A stretch of 64,000 nucleotides of DNA, from assembly GCA_022539475.1 (NCBI GenBank), contig VCMS01000035.1, positions 1-64,000 of the forward strand, read 5' to 3'. Of the stretch, positions 30,288 through 41,200 are shown one piece after another (the first letter of the stretch is position 1; the number at the start of each line of letters is the position of its first letter). Both the position numbers and the translations under genes were made by a program. The notes beneath the pieces were generated by a model that was not told the DNA's origin, did no database searches, and was given only the letters and a program-made list of their open reading frames with translations. The stretch is from Gracilaria domingensis (taxonomy: Eukaryota; Rhodophyta; Florideophyceae; Gracilariales; Gracilariaceae).

Positions 30288-33200
30288 GGCGTCCTCAATG
30301 TCAAGGTTGCTGACGCCCGAGGCTTCTCTGCCTCGCTCCCAGGTCAAAATCCTTACACGGAAACAGGCCGTCTCAGACGTGGACTCTGAACACTTCAGTG
30401 TTTTGCGTCGACCGTGGAAACGGGTTCATCAGAACCGGTTCCCGGACCGAGTCATGGTGATGTCGAAGCGACATTTTAAAGTGTTCGCTGACATTGGCCA
30501 CTCTACCCAGTTCATGGTGCGTTATCTCACTGTTTTGGATACAGGTACTGGTCCGAACTTTGTCGTGGAATCACTGCTGCCGCAATCAGTGCTAGATCAA
30601 ATCCGCGATTGCGTGCTTCCCGATATCGCTGATGCGAGGGACAACCCGTTAGTAACGGTTGGAAGGACAGAAATGGTTGTTCAGTTAGGATGCACAGTTG
30701 TGAACCTCGACTTTATTGTGTGTCGGTCATTGCCAGCTCCCATCATTTTGGGTTGTGACTTTTGTGACAAGTGTGTCGAAGCCATTAGACCCCGCTCAAA
30801 GCGTGTTGATTTAGCCGATGGTTCGTCTGTTCCCACCGTGCGTCGTCCGCTTAAGCGTGCGTCGAAGAAGAAGGTTCTTCTACCTGTTGCACAGGAAAAT
30901 CTACCGGCTTCCCGGGAATCTAACAAGCTTCGTGTTCACGGATCGCTGTTTATACCACCGCAATCCCAAGCTTGGATTCAAGTCAGTTCCCGTCATCACG
31001 GAGTTCGATTTGTTCAACAGGTTCCTTCACTGTCAAACAGGCACAATCTCGCCTTCGCGGATGTACTCGTTCACGTTGAACCTGACAAACCGTTTACGGT
31101 GTTGGTTTCCAATATTGGACAAAAGCACCAGTATCTGGCACACAACCAAGTCATTGGATCCGTTCTGCCTCATCCTATGGCAGTTGCCACCTCTAAGGTA
31201 CGTGCTGTCGATGCGATCGGTCTACTTCACTCCGAGGGGGGGAAAATGATTCGAAACATTCGAGAGGAGACCCGAATGATTCGGAGTTACTGCCCATGTC
31301 AATGGTTGTGTCTGCCAAGCTGTCGGATGGATCTTGGTTTGCATGTCTCGACTACCGTCGGTCTAACGCGACAAAAGTCGAAACAAGGTCCTCTGCGAAG
31401 AGAGATGATGCTCAGCTACTGCTGGATAGAGTTCCGTATTTTACGGATTATGAGAGATGCTGGAAGTTATGGCTCACAGGAATGCCAACTGCTGTACAGC
31501 GTGCGATGAATCGCGCCTGCGAACGTCTCGTCGAGAAGCGACACGCTATCGAGGGGACATCTTCCAACACACATGGTGAGGATGCTTCTTCGAAGAGCGC
31601 TGAAGTAGTTAATGATCCCGTTCTTACGGTAGAAGCTACAGTTCCTGTACAAGTGAATATTCAACCTGTGGGACAGGGAATGCTTATGCTTCCCTAATCT
31701 TTGGGTATCTCAGGACTACCGAACCTATCGGACGTTGGCCGGAGTGGCCTTTCTTTTCTTACGCAACCGCGCGGCGTTTATCCCCGTCGGTTGGGTGTTT
31801 CTAGCACTCCCCATGACGCTCCCTCTGAGGAGGGGGAGGAGGACTCAGGTCCTCAGCCAGAATCTATAACCGCTACTGCGCGTCATGGCTCCCGTATAAA
31901 ACGGACGACTGGACACATCAAGAACGATGTCAGTGGACCGGAAGTTCCGTTAGTATGTGAATCGTCTCCCATTCCAGATTCCGGAGCTATCGCCGAACCT
32001 TCGTTGAAGGAGAGTACCGCACTTGCGTCAGATGTTGCCCGAAATCGGGATCCTGCTTCGACTTCAATGCCATGCAGTGAAGTGTTGCACTCCGGGGCGG
32101 ATATCTCGAAGGAAACTAATCCCCTTCTTGGGCATGCACCGGTTCCACTGTTGTCCTCTGATACCAAATCTTTGGGGCCGCAGTCCGTAAGACACAGTTC
32201 GTTGTCAACAGCGTTGCTGGAATCTGAGAAAATAGCACCCGAGTGCCCCTCTGAACCGAGAACCTCGGAAACGCAGTACCGACTCGATCGGAACGATCAC
32301 TGGACAGCCGGTTCGACCAAGGACACCGCACCATGCGGAGAAGTAGACGCACACAACGTAGTTGGTTTTCAGAATGAGATTCGCAGTCGCTATCGTAGCC
32401 CGAGTATCTCGGTTTCACCGGACAGTCTTTTCGCCGATGCGCCGGTCTCTCCGGGGATTCACACGTTCATCACGGCACATCCTCGGCTTCGCTTGAATTT
32501 GTTGTCACAGCAAACGCTGGCTTCGTCTTGAACGCTTCTGAAGGAGATACAATCCACCGTCTTGCACCGGATATCGGCACGCAGACCTTGATGAAGTCTG
32601 AGCTGCACGCTACAAGCGGCGGTGTTATGCCCAGATGTTTGGAGTCCCCGGCACAGCCGTTGCACGAGCCCTCACTGGAGGAGGCGGATTGCACCACAGC
32701 GTGGAGGTCTCTGGACCATCAAATGGAAGTTGCACGTGACTGTACGGAACTTGGCCCACGGATGGCACCAATCAGCGCCCATGGCGGTCAAATCCAACGC
32801 GCACAGTGCACAGTTGCACAACCGACTCCGTCGTGCTCTGCACCGTCAAGACGTGAAAATGTTCTCAACCTCGCTGAGCGGGATACGGATGCTCACCATG
32901 GAGATTTCATGGCGTCCCCTTCAAGGATGATTCACGCTCGAGACAACTCGGTAATTATTTCGAGCCCGACTTTGGGACAGTTCGCCACCGGGATGGCTTC
33001 CGATCGAACCACTCGAAATGAAGAATTTTGTCACACCGCATCGCGGGAAGCCTCACGCGCAGCGGTCGAATCACCCCAGCAACTGGTTTCAATCTCTTCT
33101 CAGGGTATGGAAAGACGTTTCCAGACTTTGGACCCTTACAAGGATGGCTACAGTACGCAACACGCGATTGCGGAGAGGGATCTTCAAGATGAAGTGTATG

Positions 33201-33382
33201 CACGGCAGAGCCGGATGGTTTCCTTGCTTAAGGCTAATGTCAGCCACATCGTGGAACACTCATACGATGTAGATGGTTATATGCAGTATCGAGTCCGTGG
33301 GCACGGTGTTGGTCCCGAACATGATTCGGTTCGGCCAATATGGAATCTCTCACGTTCTATTGTGGTGCAATATCACTGTTAA
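30265..33382 (+). pseudogene. Element B pol remnant: protease, scrap of RT, linker, chromodomain
   Basis: The protease is recognisable in the first frame (LDTGTGPNFVVESLLPQ, then IILGCDFCDKC). From about 31296 a second frame gives only a scrap of reverse transcriptase (GSWFACLDYRRSNATKV) and then jumps to GMPTAVQRAMNRACERLV. The YXDD region, RNase H and integrase are absent. A stop at 31697 and a frame change near 32528 follow. The Ser/Pro/Glu-rich linker matches that of element A (SSTPHDAPSEEGEE against SSTPHAAPSKEGEE). The end is a chromodomain-like segment, SHIVEHSYDVDGYMQYRVRG. The element must depend on a partner for reverse transcription and integration. Confidence 0.75.
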
Positions 33383-35187
33383 ACGGGGAAAGCTACTCCT
33401 GCAACGATCACCGACGCCCTCCTGGGATAACCGTACCACCGAAGTGGAATGTGTCCCGCTATGCGGTAGAGAAGAGAAGAAGTTATATGGTTTGGATTTT
33501 TAATGCCGTTTCTAGCGGAAGTGATCACCACCTGGTGTGGGGTCACATTGTTGCTCGCTTTATGCGATTGGAGTCCGACTCACGTCGTGTCGAATCGCGC
33601 TTTACTCGTTTTCGATGTTTTCACCCTGTTCGGTTTTTTTGGGACCGCAATCACGGTTTTTCCCTAACAGAAGGATGTACTTTTTCCATGTGCATCAAGT
33701 GTATCTACCGGTTTAATCACCGTTTGGCTTATGCGTCGAGCTTTGCCCGTTCTCGTTTACTTCCTGTTCCGCAGGTTTTATTCTCGTCACTGAAGGTTGT
33801 TCCCCGGTGCACGGCGATTTCTGACTGCCCATAACAATGGTGGTTCGACAACGTCACGCACTTTGCGGCAGAATCACGATTGCAATCGGTTTTGTTCACC
33901 TTGGTTAGGTTTCGTCACTCTCGTGATTGAAACTAATTTTTGTTTGACCGATTTCTCGGAAGTCTCGTTTGTCCCGCACTGCGGTTGATTCCGTCATTTC
34001 ACGGTTTACACGGGCTTTGGGGCACTTTCCGATCCGTTTTCGTGCGTTTCTACACGGTCTAATACCGGGGGATACACTTTTTGTTCGAAGGTTTCAAGTT
34101 GTCATTTTACCCATTTTTCATGGTGTCACTATTTATCTCAGCTGCGCTGGTTTGGTATTTACCGTCTTCACGGACTTTCAAAAACGTGTTCTGACTACCT
34201 TTTATAAGGTCTTAACACTGGTTCAGGTTGCTTTTACCGTTTTCGGGATGTAGACTTCCCCGGAGTACCGGTTTAATATATTCCGCTATGTGGAATTTCA
34301 TTTCGTCGAGGACGCTGTATGTTCCCCAATACTGGGTTTGGTTGCACGGCATGCCGGCGCTTGGTTTCGCATAATCACTACCAGTTGGGATCTCGTCACG
34401 TCAAAGACGGAAGATATACACCGAAGATTCGGGTTCCTGGAGTTTAATAATATATTTATTCAAAACTCACCCGTATCCTCACGGTTCTTACTCTGTTTTG
34501 CAAACTCATCTTTCCCCTGGATCAGGTGCCTTCCACGCTTTGCGCGCGCAGTGAGAAACTCACCTCGCGGTGAGTTCTCTTCCCGCAATGCGGTGGTTTG
34601 TTCACCCAATTTTGGGATTCGTGCGAAAACCCGTTCTGCACGGTGGGAGAGCCTTCAAAAGGCGTGAGAAGTCCGCTAAAGCCTGTTTTTTCTTCCGTAG
34701 AACTCAGCCGCAGTATTGCGTGATGGTTTTGGCACTCCGTTTGTGACGTGGCGAGGATGTAAATACCCCGTTTCCGGGTGAAGGTGTGCGTGTCAAACCT
34801 ATGATCTTAGGGTTGGTTGATCGTGTCGCACGACGAGTTTCCGTCATTGACGTAGTTTGAACCACCATTGAAGATATCGTACCGCATGTTTGCGTGCTGT
34901 TCCACTCTACAAAAGGACGTCGTTCAAACGCGAAGAACCCCATTCTGGGCGTACTGTAAGCAATTCTGCGACAATGTTGGGAGGCTCAAACCCCGTCATC
35001 GGGTGGTGATCGCAGCTCTGGAGCAGGATTAGAATGAGAAAGAAGGACTCGGAAACCGCTGTGATGGAGAGGGAAAATGGAGGTCGCTAGTACATACCGC
35101 TCTCGCGTGTTATTGCACAACGCTGCTGTGTTTTCCGGTGCTTCAACCGTCATTAGGACGTGGTGTTCGCACCTCAGGAGGGGGATA
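33383..35187. other. Element B 3' untranslated region, no gene
   Basis: 1.8 kb between the chromodomain frame and the 3' LTR. Only short frames on both strands. Position and length match the region that in element A carries the antisense gene, but I cannot recognise that gene here. Confidence 0.5.
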
Positions 35188-36037
35188 TGTAGTGCAACGC
35201 ATTTGCGGTATCTACTAGCTTTCGCGGCTATGTCGATGGTACCTTCAGTGCAGTGGAAGTAGAGCACAGTTGCAGCGTATGGCACAGCATTGCTGGCTTC
35301 TTGTACACGTTTGGCACGGATGATCGCCAGTTGTCACAGGATTGCTGGTAATTTAGATATTTATTTAGATAGTTTCGCATCTGCTGTAGGGAGCTTTCTA
35401 CAGTATATAGTGGCTTGGCCTTCGGCCTTCGCCGCCAAGTAAACTCCCCAACAAGGGTTGAACCATCGTTCTTGGCTCTAAGCTGCACCGCCTTCGCGTG
35501 TTGCCGCACCTCCTTGAGGGTTGACCGCGTCGTGCACGGTTAGTTTAACCACCCTGTCGAACAGGAGCGTCACCGACTTCGTCGTGGTTATTTCAGTTAT
35601 TATTACACACTGTTGTGGATTCTCACCCCTGTATAGGGTTTCCGTTTTCCATCCTGGTCTCTCGTGGCTTGCCCACTATTCCCTTTTCTTTGGGTTCTTT
35701 CTTTTCCTTTTCTCACTTTTGTGGTTCTCTTTGTCCCCTTTTCTCGGGTTTATTGCCCACTTTTCAGTGATCCGTGGACTTCCCACTCATTGTCGTTGTC
35801 CTCACCACTTTCGTGGATTGGTTCATCTCATCAGAGGGTTACACACACGCTCACGTGGATCTCCACCCAACTTCTCGGCCATCTCACACCCTCACACGTA
35901 TATCGCGGAGGTAGATCCCGGTTTACGCCCGGCTCGTGCATCTACCCCTCAAGGGCTCTATTGCTGTTGCGACCCTACTGAGGGGAAGGCTCCGAACACC
36001 TTCGTGTCTTTCTCCCGTTCTCCGGGTTTGCACCACA
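35188..36037 (+). repeat. 3' LTR of element B
   Basis: 850 bp, same termini as the 5' LTR, followed by the target duplication CGTCG. Confidence 0.9.
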
Positions 36038-36042
36038 CGTCG

Positions 36043-38187
36043 TGGTGGTAATCCGCCGGATGGTCGGCCTTCTTCGAGGATACCAGTTCGCTCTGGATCT
36101 ACCCTGGGTAACAGGCCGTCCTCGCGGACGGCTAACCCGCCTGCGCGCCGGACACTCCCTTTTTCCCCGTTAATCCCTCCAACTGATGGGATTGCTCCGG
36201 CATCTGCCGTCGCCAAACCGGCTCCTCCGGGCAGGTCAAGGCTACCGCCGAGGCGTCTCAGTCCCGTGGGGAGAGGGTTGACAACCCCCAGGGTACAACC
36301 CTGGAAGAGCAGGTTCGCATGCTGCGAGCTGCTTACAATTCCCTTATGGGAGCCCATGATTCCCTCGCGGGAGAAGTCCGGACTCTCCGGGAGGAAGTTC
36401 GCACATTTCCTGTGAAGGATGTCGCAGAGGATCCCCGTATCCTACGGTCCGATGTCAACTCCGTGCTGGAATGCATTGGAGGACCCGCTGCCTTTGTGGA
36501 AGGAATTGAGGCCCGATTCGATCGGATTCGAAGCAGTCTGGATACGTTGGAGAAGGCCGCTATCGCGGAACTCGCCACTCCGGCGGAGCCGGTTGAAGTG
36601 TCGCATCGCGACAAGAACACCGGTCGGAGCAAATCTCGCCGCAGGCGGAAGGTCAAGGAGGACAATCAGTACTCCGACTCGGACTAGAGTTCGTCAGACG
36701 ACGCACCGGATGTTCCGGATAGTTCGGATTCATCCGATTCCTCATCCGACAATGGTCGTGCAGGGCACTCATCACGCTCTAAGCGGTCGTCGGCCACCCA
36801 AGGTGTCATTCGTACCCGGTCGAAGGGACGGAAGCACTCCGGGATGAAGGAGCTGAAGCCGACGAACCCGATGTATCGGAAGTTACTTTCATACCGGTAC
36901 TACCGTCTGGAGGTTTCCTCATTGGATCGCACACCCCGTGGGACCGGTAAGGTGAAGGACTGCATCCGCCGTATGCAGCTCTCACTGCGTAACCAGACAT
37001 TTTCTGGAAGCGACCCAGTCCTGGTGCTTGATTTTCTCGCCCGTTTCGTGGCGGAGGCCGACGTTCTCGGAATGAACGAAGGCTAGGCCTACATTGCGTT
37101 ACCGTACTTCTTACGGGGAGTGGCCGAAGACCAGTTCAGCTCTGTAAGAGGCTCATCTCGTGCCTCCGAAGGAAGGGTTACGTGCTGGTCGGAAGCGGTC
37201 CAGTACTTGCTGCGCTCGTATGCCACCAACGATGTAATCGGCACGGCCATCCTGGCACTGCGGGACACCCGGCAGAAGTCTGGAGAGACGGAAACCGTTT
37301 ATTCGGTACGCCTGAACAAGGCTTTCTACCGTTGTGGTAATGTCTACCCCGCAGGGGAACGTTGTACGATGTTCGTCGACGGCCTCGACCCGGCCATCAA
37401 GACCTTGCTCGCCCGCTACCGCGAGGATAAGCGGAAGATCACCTACCTCGAGTTAGTCCAGTACGCTCGAGCGGAGGGTGATGCACTTCGTGCACGAGGT
37501 CCTGTCACCACGCCGAAGACCGCCAAGGCGTTGATGATTGAGACTGGCTTCCCATCGTTGTCGCTGCTAGCGAGCGAGGCCTCCTCAAGGGAGTATGACA
37601 ACGTTCAGTTGGCCCAGGAAGGCCTGAGTTCCATTCCAACGACGGAAATAACGTCGACGACGGATGCTTCTTTCGATACCGCTCGGGACATTACGCTGCT
37701 TTACGCAGATTCCAACTGTGTGAACGGACCAAGGATTCCGTATGCGAACGGAGCAACCCGTTTTCAACGGCCTGGATGGAAGGACACACGCCCCAGGGTA
37801 GGGTTCACCGATTCTCGGAATGGTACCCCGCGGTCGGGAATGGCAACGCCGATCTGTCAGCTTTGCTATACGCATGGTCACATCTCGCCGCAGTGCCTCC
37901 TCTCGATGAAGGATATGCCCATGGTCACAGTGAACTATGAAGCTTTGACTCCGGAGGAGAAGAAAACCGTCCCTATGACGTCGTACTTGCGTGCGAAGAC
38001 GGACTTCTCTCACGCTGTCGCAGCACCACCGCCGCAGCGGAACGTCCAAGCACCGCTCGTGAATCGAGACCCTCGGCCTGTTGCCGAACCCCATACCGCT
38101 AACGCGGGACCCCGTGGCCAGCGAGCCCAAGCACTCGTTGCCGAGGAACCTGAGCATCTGCCGCAGGCGGACGTTCAGGGAAACTGA
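36043..38187 (+). pseudogene. Element A gag, broken and missing its start
   Basis: The reading begins in a Pro/Arg/Ser-rich frame at the element B junction and shifts frame near 36225-36235. It then runs in one frame to the TGA at 38185, interrupted by TAG at 36685 and TAG at 37084. It has a coiled-coil start (RMLRAAYNSLMGAHDSLAGE), a Ser/Asp-rich stretch, then a capsid-like part (RDTRQKSGETETVYSVRLNK, then AFYRCG) typical of Ty3 Gag. The zinc knuckle is CQLCYTHGHISPQC (CX2CX4HX4C) near 37857-37898. The last sense codons, CAG GGA AAC, precede TGA directly and form the frameshift site into pol. Confidence 0.8.
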
Positions 38188-38212
38188 ACGAGGGAGTCTC
38201 CCTTTCGGGAGA
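38178..38212 (+). promoter_or_regulatory. Candidate -1 programmed frameshift signal at the gag-pol junction of element A
   Basis: Heptamer GGGAAAC (38178-38184) sits in the gag frame as G GGA AAC, immediately followed by the gag stop TGA. Slipping back one base reads GGG AAA CTG, the open pol frame. Twelve nt further comes a stem TCTCCC (197-202), loop TTTC, GGGAGA (207-212). Heptamers of this form are used for -1 frameshifting by several viruses. Confidence 0.75.
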
Positions 38213-41200
38213 GGCGTCCTCAGATTTGAGGCTGTTGACGCCCGAGGCGTCGTTGCCTCGCTCCCCGGTGAAAGTCCTCTTGAGGAAAGAGGCCGTAGAC
38301 GCGGATTCGGAGCACCTCGATGTTCTGGGTCGACCGTGGATACGGGTAAGGAATAACCGGATCCCGGACCGAATCATGTTGATGGCCAAGCGAAACTATA
38401 AGGTGGACGCTGACCTTGGCCTGAGCCCCCAGTTTATGGTGCGTTACCTGACTGTACTAGACACAGGTGCAGGTCCAAACTTCATCGTGGAATCCCTTCT
38501 CACACCGCAATTGCGGGAACGTATCCGCCGCAGCGTGCTTCCTGATGTCGCTGACGCGAATAACAACCCGTTAACAATGGTGGGAACAATTGACTTAGTC
38601 GTGCGTTTGGGAACCTCCGTGGTGACGGTCGACTTCATCGTTTGTCGGTCAATGGCTGCCCCAGTCATTTTGGGTTGCGAATACTGCCACAAGTTTGTAG
38701 ATGCAATCAGGTCCCGCCTCAGGCGTGTAGAACTCGACGATGGTTCATCGGTACCGATCGTCCGTCGTCCGCTGAAGCGGTCATCACGGAAGCAAGTTCC
38801 ACTCCCTGCTGCGCAGGCCCCGGAACCGTCGTCGCGCGAGTCCACCAAGCTCTACGTCGCTTCGTCGATTCGCATCCCGCCTGAGTCCCAAGTTATGGTG
38901 TCAGTTAATTCCCGTCAACACGTTCTTCAGGTTATTCAACCGCTTACCTCGTTGTACGAGAAGTGCCAACTCGCTGTCGCGAATGGTGTTGTGCAAGTCA
39001 CACCGGATACTCCGTTTCGGATCCTCGTTGCCAATCTTGGCAGCACCCCCCAGTATCTGGTAAAGACCCAAATCATTGGGTCTGTGACACCGCACCCAAT
39101 CGCGATGCTTCCGACGAAGATGACGGCTGCCGATGTCCTCCGACTAGTTACCTCCGAAGGACGTCGTCCATCTAAGGAGGGGGAGGGAGCTGCAGTTACT
39201 GCTGTTTCCGCGGGTACCAACACCGTTGCAACGGAGAAGAAACGGACTGACTCGGAACCACACCCTGTTTCAGGGACAGAAGAGTGTAAGCCCACGAGCT
39301 ACGACAAGGTTGACCCCTGGAAGGCGCTCGAGAAACTTGATCTCGGTCATGTACCGGAGTCGCATCGTGAACGTCTAAGAGACATGTTACCGGAGTTTAC
39401 CCCAATATGGGATGGCTCTCTTGAAGAGATAAGTGCATCGAAACACCGCATCGATGTGTTACCGAACACATGTCCGGTTTCACAACCCCCTTATAGGGCA
39501 GGACCGAAAGCTCGGGAGGAAGAACAGTTCCAAGTGGGCAAGATGCTCCGCGCAGGTGTCATCGAACACGCGCAATCGCCGTGGGCATCCCCAGTGGTAC
39601 TGGATCTCAAGGCCGACGGAACCTGGAGGTTCTGTGTCGACTATCGCCGGCTCAATGCCGTGACGGTAAGAGACGCTTACCCAATCCCTCTTATGGACGA
39701 GTGCATCGATTCGCTCGGTGAGGCTACCGTGTTCACGGCATTGGATGCCAATTGGGGGTACTGGCAAATCTCCATCAGGGAGGAAGACCCCGATAAGACT
39801 GCGTTCGTGTGCCACTCGGGCTCTTACCGCTTCAAGCGGATGCCTTTCGGCCTAACTAACGCGCCCGCTACGTTCCAGCGTGCCATCGACATCTTGTTGA
39901 GCCGCTTCAAGTGGCGGACCTGTCTCGTCCACCATGACGATATCGTCGTGTTTTCCAGTAATCTGGACGATCATCGCACCCATGTCAGGGACGTGTTGAC
40001 CACTCTGCGTGATGCAGGAATAACCCTTAAGTTGAGGAAGTGTGAATTCTTCACCGACACCGTCAAGTATCTTGGACACATCATCCGTCCAGGACGGCTG
40101 ACGATCGAGGAAGCTCGCGTCAAGTCACTCGCCAAGGCGAAGGAACCGCGAACCCAAACGGAATTACGCTCCTTCTTAGGGTTGGTCAACGTCTACAGAC
40201 GGTTTGTACCTAACTTTTCGGACATTGCGGCTCCCCTCAACGCTCTCTTGCGAAAGGGTCAGCCACCGAAACTGGACCCCTTCACGCCCGCACAAGCGGA
40301 ACCGTTCAACTCCTTGAAGGAGGCTGTTACATCAGCACCGATCCTATCGTTACCAAAACCGGGATTGCCGTTCTCCGTGGACACAGACTCGAGCGACTAC
40401 CAAGTAGGCTGCGCGCTGTTCCAAACCACTCCCGAGAGAGAACGGAAACCCATAGGGTACTGGTCACGTTCGCTGAACGTTCATGAACGGAACAACTCGT
40501 TTCGGAGAAAGAGTGCCTTGCAGTCCTATGGGCATTATCCACCCTCCGTCCCTATCTGCTAGGTGTGCACTTCACCGTGTACACGGATCATTCCTCGTTG
40601 AGGTGGTTGATGAATATCTCTTACCCATCAGGCCGCCTCATGCGGTGGAGGCTCCGCCTAGCGGAATTCGACTTCGACGTCGTATACAGAAAAGGGACCC
40701 TGAGCACCCAGGCGGACGCGCTGTCGCGCTTACCCACGAATGGGGAAACTCTGGTCGTTGAGGACGATGACATTCATTGCTTCGTCGTCGACGATGATGA
40801 ACTGGAACCCCCGGAGTGGCGGCTTGACGACTGGCCAGATGACTGGGACGATGTGGACGCTGAGTTTGATGAACTGCATGTTGCAGGCAAAGCCGAGGCT
40901 GTAAAGCCCCTACCGGGAAACTTTGTACCGGTATCACCGGAAGAAATGATCCGAGAACAACATGGAGACCCGTTCTGCATCACGATCCGTGCCCGACTTA
41001 ACGGTGGAGCCACCCCCCCTTTCGCGGTCAACGACATCGGTTACCTCGTAAGGACAGTCGAGTCACACCCACAAGTTGTGGTACCACACTCGTTGCAGAC
41101 GAGGATCCTACACCTTCCGCATTACGCGAAGTTAGGCGGCCACGCAGGTGGAAGAAATTTGTACCTCACCTTGAAGAGAGACTTCTACTGGCCCGCCATG

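Larger units (their letters stand above)
28227..36037 (+). mobile_element. Ty3/gypsy-derived retrotransposon 'B', internally deleted
   Basis: LTRs 28227-29078 (852 bp) and 35188-36037 (850 bp) agree at about 98 percent by eye and are bounded by TGTAGTGCAA and TTGCACCACA. Perfect target duplication CGTCG (28222-28226 and 36038-36042). A purine tract AGGAGGGGGA (35176-35185) precedes the 3' LTR. TGGTCTCCCGACC just after the 5' LTR is the likely primer-binding site, tRNA not assigned. It codes for gag, protease and a chromodomain, but most of reverse transcriptase, RNase H and integrase is missing. Confidence 0.9.
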
